Assembly: GCF_900120195.1 (NCBI RefSeq)
Contig: NZ_LT635539.1
Coordinates: 1,535,257-1,599,256, forward strand
Source: Blautia sp. Marseille-P3087
GTDB taxonomy: Bacteria; Bacillota; Clostridia; Lachnospirales; Lachnospiraceae
Reading direction: 5' to 3'
DNA: 64,000 nt
The position numbers were made by a program, and so were the translations under genes. The notes below the pieces were generated by a model. The model did not search any database and was not told where the DNA came from. It was given only the letters and a program-made list of their open reading frames with translations. How positions within the stretch are numbered: the stretch's first letter is position 1; each line of letters begins with the position of its first letter. Below are positions 1 through 7,418 of the stretch, piece by piece.

Positions 1-2
1 CT

Positions 3-188
3 GTTACAGCACTTGTTATGATTGCATCTTCTCTGTGTAACTACACAATCCTGACAGCAGCATCCAAAATGCAGCCTTCTCAGGTTATGATCATGAACAT
101 CGTACTTACTGCAGCAGGTGTTGTACTTGGTCTCTTTGTAAACATTCGTTACAAAAAAATGGTTGCTCTTGCTGAGGCAGACAATTAA
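3..188 (+). CDS. C-terminal end of an integral membrane transporter (partial, 5' end outside window)
   Basis: An open frame enters from the left edge and ends at TAA 186-188, giving 61 residues. It contains one clear hydrophobic segment (VMIMNIVLTAAGVVLGLFV) followed by a basic stretch (RYKK) and a short acidic tail, as at the cytoplasmic end of the last helix of a multi-pass transporter. An MFS-type permease would fit, but the fragment is too short to name the family. It lies 41 bp upstream of aroD on the same strand, so the two may be co-transcribed and the substrate may be related to shikimate or quinate; that is inference. Confidence 0.55.
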   Translation, partial: VTALVMIASSLCNYTILTAASKMQPSQVMIMNIVLTAAGVVLGLFVNIRYKKMVALAEADN

Positions 189-229
189 AATAATATCAGG
201 GTGAAAATTCAAAAAGAAAGGAAATCATC

Positions 230-991
230 ATGAATACAGTTAAAATCCGTGACATTGAGATTGGTACAGGCGCACCGAAGATCATCGTTCCGATCGTTGG
301 CGTCACAAAAGAAGACATCATTGAAGAAGCAAAAACATTTGATTCTATTCCGATCGACGTTGTTGAATGGCGTGTAGACTGGTTTGAAGGTGTATTTGAT
401 TTTGCAAAAGTAGAAGATGTACTGAAAGACCTTCGCGAGGTTCTTGGAAACATCCCGCTTCTTATGACTTTCCGTACTTCCAAAGAAGGCGGCGAAAAAG
501 CTATCGAACCGGAAGCTTATGCTGAACTGAACATCAAAGCTGCACAGACCGGATATGTAGATCTCGTTGATGTTGAAATCTTTACCGGAGATGATATCGT
601 AAAAAAAATCATCGACGGTGCTCACGCAGCCGGAGTCAAAGTCATCGCTTCCAACCATGACTTCTTCAAAACTCCTGCAAAAGCAGATATCATCTATCGT
701 CTCCGCAAGATGCAGGATATGAACGCTGATATTCCGAAGATTGCAGTTATGCCTCAGAATAAAAAAGATGTTCTGACACTTCTCGCTGCTACAGAAGAAA
801 TGACCACAAACTATGCAGACAGACCGATCATCACCATGTCAATGGCAGGTACCGGCGTTATCAGCCGTCTCTGCGGTGAAGTATTCGGTTCTTCCATGAC
901 CTTCGGTGCTGCAAAGAAAGCCTCCGCACCGGGACAAATGGGAGTAAATGATCTGAATACAGTCCTTGGACTTCTTCATAGCGCAATGTAA
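230..991 (+). CDS. aroD: Type I 3-dehydroquinate dehydratase
   Basis: Converts 3-dehydroquinate to 3-dehydroshikimate through a Schiff base, in the shikimate pathway or in quinate/shikimate breakdown; cytosolic. At 253 aa it has the usual length, and the active-site residues of the type I family can be read at the standard numbering: E46 and R48 (EWRVD), H143 (SNHDF), the Schiff-base K170 (IPKIAVMP), R213 (ISRL) and Q236 (ASAPGQ). A purine-rich site (AGAAAGGA) precedes ATG 230. The gene follows a transporter end by 41 bp and is closed by a terminator before the TRAP operon. Another shikimate-pathway enzyme (14283-15071) lies far away on the other strand, so aroD here may serve uptake and use of an external cyclitol acid rather than only biosynthesis; that is inference. 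Confidence 0.95.
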   Translation: MNTVKIRDIEIGTGAPKIIVPIVGVTKEDIIEEAKTFDSIPIDVVEWRVDWFEGVFDFAKVEDVLKDLREVLGNIPLLMTFRTSKEGGEKAIEPEAYAELNIKAAQTGYVDLVDVEIFTGDDIVKKIIDGAHAAGVKVIASNHDFFKTPAKADIIYRLRKMQDMNADIPKIAVMPQNKKDVLTLLAATEEMTTNYADRPIITMSMAGTGVISRLCGEVFGSSMTFGAAKKASAPGQMGVNDLNTVLGLLHSAM

Positions 992-1016
992 TGCAGCTAT
1001 AATTACTTCTTGAAAA

Positions 1017-1057
1017 TGCCGGTATTTTTATTTAAAATAAAAGTACCGGTGTTTTTT
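1017..1057 (+). terminator. Intrinsic terminator after aroD
   Basis: A long A/T-rich hairpin (GCCGGTATTTTTATTT pairing with AAATAAAAGTACCGGT) is followed by six T residues. It separates aroD from the TRAP transporter operon. Confidence 0.85.
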
Positions 1058-1083
1058 ATAACTGTAAAGCGTTAAACAGTTAT
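1058..1083. promoter_or_regulatory. Palindromic operator upstream of the TRAP operon
   Basis: A perfect inverted repeat with 8-bp arms (ATAACTGT and ACAGTTAT) separated by 10 bp lies 43 bp before the dctQ start, just after the aroD terminator. Position and symmetry suggest a dimeric regulator site controlling transporter expression. No regulator gene is adjacent, so the protein is unknown. A TATACT hexamer at about 1099 may be the -10 box, but no good -35 was found. Confidence 0.55.
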
Positions 1084-1126
1084 TCGTGAAAAAATATCTA
1101 TACTTAATTTTTAAGGGAGGTCCTTC

Positions 1127-1753
1127 ATGAAAAAAATACTTCACTGGCTGGACGAGAACCTCGAAGAATTTATCCTTGTTCTTTTCCTGATCGCCATGAC
1201 GCTGATCATGGGTGTCCAGGTCTTTTGCAGATATGTTCTTGGCATGTCCCTGTCCTGGTCTGAGGAACTTACCAGATACCTCTTTATCTGGTGTGGATTT
1301 TTGAGCGTCAGCTACTGCAGCAAAAAATGTCTTTCTATCAAAATCGAGCAGTTCGTTGCGATTTTTCCCCGTCGTGGTAAAGCTTTATTTAAAGTAGTCA
1401 ACCATACTTTTGAGCTGATCTTTTTCATCTATATGATTCCATTTGCCTGGTCTTATATGATGTCTTCTGTTCACAGTGGACAGCTTTCACCGGCTTGTGG
1501 TATTCCAATGTATTATGTACAGGCAGCACCTCTTGTCTCCTTTGTTCTGGTTGCCTTCCGTGTCCTGCAGCGCTGGATCATCGAGTTCCGTGTTGCACGC
1601 GGCGAAAATGTATTTGATCCGGCTCATCCGGAACGCAATACTCCTGAGTCCTTCATCCAGGCAAACGCCGAATCACTCGGCGAAAATGCGCTGGAATCCG
1701 GTATCGACAACCGTATCAATACCATCAAAAATTCGAATGAGGAGGAACGCTAA
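1127..1753 (+). CDS. dctQ: TRAP transporter small permease (DctQ family)
   Basis: Small membrane subunit of a tripartite ATP-independent periplasmic transporter, which imports organic acids using an ion gradient. The 208-aa protein begins MKKILHWLDENLEEF, as DctQ proteins often do, and has about four hydrophobic segments in residues 13-160. The motif SWSEELTRYLFIWCGFLS is typical of the family. A hydrophilic tail of about 50 residues after the last helix is longer than usual. Start ATG 1127 has a strong GGGAGG site 8 bp upstream. The stop overlaps the dctM start by one base (TAATG), showing translational coupling. Confidence 0.92.
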   Translation: MKKILHWLDENLEEFILVLFLIAMTLIMGVQVFCRYVLGMSLSWSEELTRYLFIWCGFLSVSYCSKKCLSIKIEQFVAIFPRRGKALFKVVNHTFELIFFIYMIPFAWSYMMSSVHSGQLSPACGIPMYYVQAAPLVSFVLVAFRVLQRWIIEFRVARGENVFDPAHPERNTPESFIQANAESLGENALESGIDNRINTIKNSNEEER

Positions 1754-3042
1754 TGCCAGTCGTAGTTTTATTTATTATCTTTGTAGCCTTACTGGTCATC
1801 GCAGTTCCGGTATCCATCACTCTTGGGATTACATCTGTTCTTCCGTCCGTGTTTGATCCGTCCTTTACTGTCGGTGCCAAATATCTGATCCGTGCCATGT
1901 TCGGCGGTCTGGACTCTTTCCCGCTCCTTGCGGTTCCGATGTTTGTCCTTTCCGGTATCATCATGGCAAAAGGTGGTATTTCCAAAAAACTGTTTGATGT
2001 TTTTGCATACTTCCTCGGAAAGTTCACCGCTGGTATGCCGTGTGCTGTTATCGTCACCTGCCTTTTCTATGGTGCGATCTCCGGTTCTGCTCCTGCAACT
2101 GTTGCCGCGGTCGGAAGTATGACGATCCCGATCCTTACAATGCTGGGATATGACCTTACGTTTTCTACTGCGATCGTAGCCGTAGCCGGCGGTCTCGGTG
2201 TTATCATTCCACCGAGTATTCCGTTTATCATGTATGGTATGGCTTCCGGTGCCTCTGTCAGTGATCTGTTCCTTGCAGGTATCATCCCGGGACTGATGAT
2301 CGGCGCACTCCTTATGGTCTATGCCATCTATCACTGCAAACGCTACGGTGAAGACAAAGAAAAGATTCACAGCGAAGTACAGATGCTTCACGACAAAGGT
2401 CTTCTGAAGGTTCTGAAAGAAAGTTTCTTCGCCCTTTTAAGTCCGGTCATCATTCTCGGATGCATTTATACCGGTGTTGCTTCTCCGACTGAGGCCGCCG
2501 TTATCTCTGTATTCTATGCACTGATCATCAGCCTGTTTGTATACAAGAGTATCAAGATCCGTGATATCTGGCCGATCCTTGTGGAGGCAATCCGTACCTT
2601 TACACCGATTCTTTTCATTCTGACAGCATCTACCGCCTTTTCCAGAGTCCTTACTCTGATGCAGGTACCACAGACTGTCAGTGAATTTATCCTGAACAAC
2701 TTCCACAGCCCGGTTGCGATCCTGCTGATCATCAACGTATTCCTGCTGATCGTCGGTATGGTCATGGATACCACACCGGCAATCCTGATCCTTACACCGA
2801 TTCTTCTGCCGATCGTAGAAGCCATCGGAATGAACCCGATCCAGTTTGGTGTTATCATGGTTGTCAACCTTGCGATCGGATTTGTTACTCCGCCAATCGG
2901 TGTTAACCTGTTTGTTGCAAGTTCTCTGACGGATGTTCCGGTTATGCAGATTGCAAAGAAAGCCATGCCAATGATCGCCTTCTTCCTTGTTGCACTCCTG
3001 CTGATCACCTTCATCCCGGCACTTTCTATTGGAATCTTATAG
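1753..3042 (+). CDS. dctM: TRAP transporter large permease (DctM family)
   Basis: The main translocation subunit of the TRAP transporter; 429 aa and about 12 hydrophobic segments, the family's normal size. Visible signatures include the glycine-rich FYGAISGSAPATVAAVGSM region, PPSIPFIMYG and the C-terminal VVNLAIGFVTPPIGVNLFV stretch, all characteristic of DctM. It starts in the stop codon of dctQ and ends 10 bp before the dctP start, so the three genes form one operon. Substrate specificity is set by the binding protein and cannot be read from this subunit. Confidence 0.95.
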   Translation: MPVVVLFIIFVALLVIAVPVSITLGITSVLPSVFDPSFTVGAKYLIRAMFGGLDSFPLLAVPMFVLSGIIMAKGGISKKLFDVFAYFLGKFTAGMPCAVIVTCLFYGAISGSAPATVAAVGSMTIPILTMLGYDLTFSTAIVAVAGGLGVIIPPSIPFIMYGMASGASVSDLFLAGIIPGLMIGALLMVYAIYHCKRYGEDKEKIHSEVQMLHDKGLLKVLKESFFALLSPVIILGCIYTGVASPTEAAVISVFYALIISLFVYKSIKIRDIWPILVEAIRTFTPILFILTASTAFSRVLTLMQVPQTVSEFILNNFHSPVAILLIINVFLLIVGMVMDTTPAILILTPILLPIVEAIGMNPIQFGVIMVVNLAIGFVTPPIGVNLFVASSLTDVPVMQIAKKAMPMIAFFLVALLLITFIPALSIGIL

Positions 3043-3052
3043 GAGGAAAGAC

Positions 3053-4102
3053 ATGAAAAAATTTACTACAGCTACTACAGACATAAAAAAGCGTCGCATC
3101 CTCCATGCAGTTCCGGTGCTGGCAGCTGCCGGTATCTTAAGCGTTGTTCTTACCGGATGTGGTTCTTCCGATGAGGAAGTGCAGCGTTATTCCTGGCCAC
3201 TGGCAACTGCAAGCCCGGAAGATACCGTCACACAGCTTTTTGCAGAAAAATTCGCCGAAGAAGTATCTGACTTAAGTAATGGCAAAATGAAAATTCAGGT
3301 ATATGCAAACTCCACACTCGGAGGCGACCGTGACCTCCTGGAGACCTGTTCCGACGGTGATATCCCGTTTGTCGTACAGAATACAGCTCCGCAGGTTTCC
3401 TTCATGAGTGATCTGGCAGTCTTTGACCTTCCATGCGTGTTTGATTCTCTAGATGACTGCCGTAAAAAAATCGATGATCCGGAATTCTACAGTCTGATCA
3501 GTGATGTTTATACAGACGGCGGCTATCATCTGCTTGGTATGGCAGATCAGGGATTCCGTGTTATGAGTACAAATAAACCAGTCAACAGTTTTGCAGATTT
3601 CAAAGGTCAGAAGATCCGTACCATGGAAAACAGTTATCATCTGGCATTCTGGAAAGCGCTTGGTGCAAACCCGACTCCGATGAGTTTCAGTGAGGTGTAT
3701 ATCGGTCTGCAGCAGCACACGATCGATGCGCAGGAAAACCCGTATGAAGTTATTGTTTCCAACAATCTGTATGAGCAGCAGGATTACGTCGTGGAGACGA
3801 ATCATCTGCCGCATCTTATTTCCCTGATTGTCAATGATGAGTTCTTTAAAGACCTTCCAAAGGATGAGCAGGAAATCATGACGGAGGCTGCACAGCTTGC
3901 TACAGAGTATGCAAGAGAACAGTCTGATGCACGAATTGCAGATAAGATTGCAACGATCAAAGAAAGCGGAACAGAGATCATCACACTCTCTGACGAAACA
4001 CGTAAAGAGATCCGTGAAGCAGCAAAAGGTGTGTATGAATCGATCAGGGAAGTGATTGATCCTGCAATCTATAATTCTTACATGGATGGTATTGAAGAAT
4101 AG
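3053..4102 (+). CDS. dctP: TRAP transporter substrate-binding lipoprotein (DctP family)
   Basis: Extracytoplasmic binding protein that delivers the substrate to DctQM. The start chosen is ATG 3053, 5 bp after AGGAGG; an upstream in-frame start at 3029 would overlap dctM and lacks this site. The 349-aa product has a basic N-terminus, a hydrophobic segment and the lipobox LTGC, so it should be lipid-anchored. The family signature is clear: MENSYHLAFWKALGANPTPM, then FSEVYIGLQQHTIDAQENP. DctP proteins bind carboxylates through a conserved arginine; the FKGQKIRTM arginine is a candidate. Neighbouring aroD makes shikimate or quinate a reasonable but unproven ligand. Confidence 0.93.
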   Translation: MKKFTTATTDIKKRRILHAVPVLAAAGILSVVLTGCGSSDEEVQRYSWPLATASPEDTVTQLFAEKFAEEVSDLSNGKMKIQVYANSTLGGDRDLLETCSDGDIPFVVQNTAPQVSFMSDLAVFDLPCVFDSLDDCRKKIDDPEFYSLISDVYTDGGYHLLGMADQGFRVMSTNKPVNSFADFKGQKIRTMENSYHLAFWKALGANPTPMSFSEVYIGLQQHTIDAQENPYEVIVSNNLYEQQDYVVETNHLPHLISLIVNDEFFKDLPKDEQEIMTEAAQLATEYAREQSDARIADKIATIKESGTEIITLSDETRKEIREAAKGVYESIREVIDPAIYNSYMDGIEE

Positions 4103-4112
4103 TAATATAGTT

Positions 4113-4326
4113 CCAAAAAAGTAGTATCCTGTCTGATTTCTACAGGCGGTTTCAAAAATTCGGATATACTAAGGAAAGAAAATCCTACAAAAAACGTCCA
4201 TCAAAATGCCAAACTCGCTTACGCTCAAACAGTGTCATTTTGATGGACAAAGTAGTATTTTATTTCCAAAGTATATCTTCGAATTTTCTCAAGGCCTGTA
4301 TAATCCAGACAGGATACTCTTTTTTA
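4113..4326. repeat. Long palindromic element, copy A
   Basis: About 214 bp forming one large imperfect palindrome. The ends are perfect 13-bp inverted repeats (AGTATCCTGTCTG at 4123-4135, CAGACAGGATACT at 4306-4318), and the centre is a perfect hairpin (GTCCATCAAAATG 4196-4208, complement 4236-4248). The loop at 4210-4234 begins CAAACTCG and ends CAGTG. The same loop core recurs inverted in copy B and in the two elements at 48542-49073. No convincing protein is encoded. Confidence 0.8.
4189..4248 (-). terminator. Terminator for the minus-strand sugar-sensing operon, inside element A
   Basis: Read on the minus strand, the 13-bp central hairpin of element A is followed by GTTTTTTG (A tract at 4189-4194 on the plus strand). 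It would stop transcripts leaving the binding-protein gene at 4727-5785 after they pass through element B. Confidence 0.65.
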
Positions 4327-4498
4327 CTGTATTCCCCTTCTCCCCACCTACACATAGCAAATTCAGGTCTTCCCTCTTCGCTCTCCACTTTCTGACTCGA
4401 TTCCGGTGGGCTAGCGCCGCAAGCGTCGCGGCATCGACTCGCTCACGCGCGTCCGCGCGCTACTCCAGCTTCCCCTTATGATACGTATGTCAAATATA

Positions 4499-4697
4499 AA
4501 AAATATCCCTTCTGATTATACAAGCCTTGGAGAAATCTTTAGAAGTACTTAGAGAATAAAAGATTACTTTGCTACTAAAAATGGCGCTGTCTGAGCGTTA
4601 GCGAGTTTGACATTTTTAGTAGCGTTTTTTGTAAGCTTTTCTTCTCTTAGTACTTCAAGATTTTTACAATAGCTTGTAAACATCAGAAGAGATATTT
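4499..4697. repeat. Long palindromic element, copy B (inverted relative to A)
   Basis: About 199 bp, homologous along its length to element A in the opposite direction. Terminal repeats are AAATATCCCTTCTGAT (4501-4516) and ATCAGAAGAGATATTT (4682-4697). The central hairpin is GCTACTAAAAATG (4571-4583) with its complement at 4611-4623. Stem sequence differs from A with compensating changes, while the loop (4585-4609, minus strand) is nearly identical. The roughly 170 bp between A and B carries a GC-rich patch around 4405-4475 and no gene I can support. Confidence 0.8.
4571..4630 (+). terminator. Terminator for the TRAP operon, inside element B
   Basis: On the plus strand the perfect 13-bp hairpin 4571-4623 is followed by G and six T residues (4625-4630). 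It is the first good plus-strand terminator after dctP. It lies beyond the minus-strand terminator in element A, so the two convergent transcripts would overlap by several hundred bases. Confidence 0.7.
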
Positions 4698-4726
4698 AAT
4701 TTATATACTGCATACGCTATCATATT

Positions 4727-5785
4727 TTACTTCACATTCAGATATACATCCTCTCTTGTATGGAATCCTCCATCTATGATCACTTCATCCATATTCTCCG
4801 CGGTCACGGCCACAGGTGTGATCTTGTAATACGGTATGTCATTCGAACCGTCATTGAAAGTCTCATTAACGGAAATCCCATTTTCTTCCTTACTGATATC
4901 CTCTCCGTTTCCAAGTCTGACGGCAAGTTCTGCCGCCGTCGAAGCCTCCTGTTCGATCGGTTTGTACACAGTCATTGTCTGGGTACCTTCCACGATCCGC
5001 TGGCATGCTGCAAGGTCCGCATCCTGTGCTACAACAGCCACCCGTCCGGCAAGACGATTCTCTGACAGCACTTTTACCGCCTGGCTTGCAAGGTCATCAT
5101 TTCCACACATAACCCCGACAACATCATCCGTAATCTCCAGACCTTTATTTACATGTGCAGCCGCCAGCTCTGCCAGCCAGTTATCACAGTACCCACTGTA
5201 AACTATATTCAGATTACTGCCTTTTAAGGCTTCTTTAAAGCCCCTCTCAACTTCCTCTACATTCTTATCAGTCGGAGACCCGTAAATGGCAAAGATATTT
5301 CCACCATCAGGGCAGGCTTTGATCAGAGATTCTCCCATCAGCGTTCCAACCATCTCATTGTCAATCGTGATATACAGGTCTGCATTTACATTAGGTGTGA
5401 TCCTGTCATAACAGATAACATAAATCCCCATGCTCTTTGCTTCTTTCACAACATCATACAATGCATCACCGTCAATCGGGATGATTACGATCACATCCAT
5501 CTTCTTCTGGATAAAATACTCGATCTGAGAAATCTGCTCATCCACATCGCCTCCGGCGACCTGCACATTTACTTCTGCCCCCAGCCCCTGTGCTGTCGAT
5601 ACAAACATATCGCGGTCACGCAGCCATCGCTCAATAACAAAAGAATCAAAACTCAACCCAATCTGAAGTTTATCAACTTCTTTTGAATCCTCACTGGCAG
5701 TTTCCTCTGTTCCGGTTCCGCATCCGGTCAGAAGAATCAGCACCAACACTCCAATTATCAGAAAAATACCCGTTTTTCTTTTCAT
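4727..5785 (-). CDS. Sugar-binding lipoprotein of the periplasmic-binding type (second sensor-cassette protein)
   Basis: A 352-aa lipoprotein (lipobox LLTGC) with the type I periplasmic-binding fold of the ribose/xylose group: a start near LQIGLSFDSFVIERW, VIVIIPIDGDALYDVV, VICYDRITPNVNADLYITID and VAVVAQDADLAAC. It resembles the ChvE-like protein at 12898-14028 throughout and is probably its paralogue. Its start overlaps the response regulator stop by 4 bp (ATGA), so it is the last gene of a regulatory operon rather than of a transporter operon. It may bind the sugar and present it to the MmsAB transporter or to the sensor kinase. The ligand is unknown. Confidence 0.88.
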   Translation of the reverse strand: MKRKTGIFLIIGVLVLILLTGCGTGTEETASEDSKEVDKLQIGLSFDSFVIERWLRDRDMFVSTAQGLGAEVNVQVAGGDVDEQISQIEYFIQKKMDVIVIIPIDGDALYDVVKEAKSMGIYVICYDRITPNVNADLYITIDNEMVGTLMGESLIKACPDGGNIFAIYGSPTDKNVEEVERGFKEALKGSNLNIVYSGYCDNWLAELAAAHVNKGLEITDDVVGVMCGNDDLASQAVKVLSENRLAGRVAVVAQDADLAACQRIVEGTQTMTVYKPIEQEASTAAELAVRLGNGEDISKEENGISVNETFNDGSNDIPYYKITPVAVTAENMDEVIIDGGFHTREDVYLNVK

Positions 5786-7377
5786 TCCCCATACCTCGTT
5801 TTGTATTCACTTGGTGTCATATCCGTCTGTTTCTTAAAAATTCTGCTGAAATAGTTCGGATCTGTATAACCACTCCGTATTCCGGCTTCCTTGATACTGA
5901 TGTCCGGTTTTACTAGAAATTCCTTCGCTTTTTCAATACGGATCTTCGTCAGATATTCAATAAAATTCTCACCGGTCTCTTCTTTAAAAATCTTACTGAA
6001 ATAATACGGACTGATATTCACAAGGCCCGAAACATCGTCAAGTGAAATATCTTTGCTGTAGTTTTCCTGAATATACAGCATTGCTTTCTTTGCTGCGGAA
6101 TTGGACCGCTCTTCCTTCTGATCCCGGATTGCCCGGCAGGCATTGACCATTTTATCAAGGAACCATTTACGGAGTTCTTCATAGTTTTTGCAGGCCATCG
6201 CCACATCCAGATAGTCGCGGCGATAACTGAATCCATAATTGACTGCGCCCGCCTCAAATGCTTTCTTTTCGCCCCAGATAATATATTCCAGTACTTTCAG
6301 ACGGATGTTGTTCATGTCCTCCGCATAATGCGCCAGCATCCAGTCAAAGAACTCATTCATCTCCTGTACGCATTCCTTTTCTTTCCCTTCTTCCAGATAG
6401 CGAAAAATACTTTTTTCCATTTCTACCGGAAATTCTTCATCATATACACCATTCTGAGAAAGGTCTTCAATATGTATCACACGGCTCTTGCTTCCGTTCA
6501 ATGCACGAAGTGCCTCACGGTAAGAGCGCTCCATTTCCTGCATTTCCCGCACCCTTCCGATACCAATTCGGAATTTTGCCTCAATCCTTCCCTCAAGCTT
6601 CGAGATCAGACTCCTCGAACTTTCTACAAGGTCGATTCTCTCCTCATAAGAATTGGCCGAAATCGGACACGGAACAACGATTGGAATGCGATTTGACATG
6701 ATAGAACCAACTACACAGGAAAAATAAGATTTCACAATATCCCGAATTTCTCCATAAAATTCCTGTGCTTTTACATTCATGCCCACCGGGCTGACCAGTC
6801 TGCCTTTCTCATAAGACTGACCAAACTGCAGGATCATGACATATCCCTGCCTGTCTTCAATGTCCAGAAGCTGCTGGTAATAATCTGCCGCCTGCATTTC
6901 CTGCTGAAAAAGCAGACTTCCGACGAAACTGTTCTCCACAACCGGAATGACTGTCTCCAGTTTTTCCTGAATCTTTAAGAGATTACTTCTCTGATTTCGC
7001 TTTGCATCAACTTTTCCGATTGCCTCCTCTACAGCCGCAATGATCTTTGCTCTGGATATCGGCTTCGTCAGATATCGCTCCACGCCCAGATCGATAGCCT
7101 CTTTGGCATAATCAAATTTGTCATATGCCGATACTACATAAAAAAGCGCTGTTGTATTGAATTTACGTATTTCCCTCATTGCCTGAATACCGTTGATTCC
7201 GGGCATATGAATATCCATAAACACCACATCCGGATGGAAAGTTTCAGCAATCTCCGTAACTGCCCTTCCGGTCTTTGCAGTCTCAACGACACATTCCTCT
7301 CCAAATGCACCGGCTATGACACTTTTGAATGCTTCCAGCATAATTCCCTCATCATCTGCTACCAAGATTCGATACAT
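5782..7377 (-). CDS. Response regulator with AraC-type DNA-binding domain (YesN type)
   Basis: A 531-aa regulator. The N-terminal receiver domain (about residues 1-120) shows the acidic pair in VADDE, the phospho-acceptor D55 (VFMDIHMPG) and the conserved lysine in YLTKP. The C-terminal 100 residues form an AraC/XylS double helix-turn-helix (AMLYIQENYSKDISLDDVSG then YFSRIFKKQTDMTPSEYKTRYG). The long middle region is the usual YesN linker. The gene lies 41 bp after its sensor kinase. The expected target is the sugar transporter operon starting at 14028, but no binding site could be assigned. Confidence 0.93.
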   Translation of the reverse strand: MYRILVADDEGIMLEAFKSVIAGAFGEECVVETAKTGRAVTEIAETFHPDVVFMDIHMPGINGIQAMREIRKFNTTALFYVVSAYDKFDYAKEAIDLGVERYLTKPISRAKIIAAVEEAIGKVDAKRNQRSNLLKIQEKLETVIPVVENSFVGSLLFQQEMQAADYYQQLLDIEDRQGYVMILQFGQSYEKGRLVSPVGMNVKAQEFYGEIRDIVKSYFSCVVGSIMSNRIPIVVPCPISANSYEERIDLVESSRSLISKLEGRIEAKFRIGIGRVREMQEMERSYREALRALNGSKSRVIHIEDLSQNGVYDEEFPVEMEKSIFRYLEEGKEKECVQEMNEFFDWMLAHYAEDMNNIRLKVLEYIIWGEKKAFEAGAVNYGFSYRRDYLDVAMACKNYEELRKWFLDKMVNACRAIRDQKEERSNSAAKKAMLYIQENYSKDISLDDVSGLVNISPYYFSKIFKEETGENFIEYLTKIRIEKAKEFLVKPDISIKEAGIRSGYTDPNYFSRIFKKQTDMTPSEYKTRYGE

Positions 7378-7418
7378 ACTCTCATTTCCCCTTTTGCTTA
7401 CCTTCTGTTGTCTGATTT

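Noticed and set aside
1058-1083. CcpA catabolite-responsive (cre) site
   Set aside because: The centre GCG with flanking A/T looks cre-like, but the spacing of the TG and CA ends is wrong by one base on each side. A generic palindromic operator is the safer call.
4206-4481. 91-codon open frame spanning palindromic element A and the GC-rich patch
   Set aside because: It starts inside the hairpin loop, has no ribosome binding site and a composition unlike neighbouring proteins.
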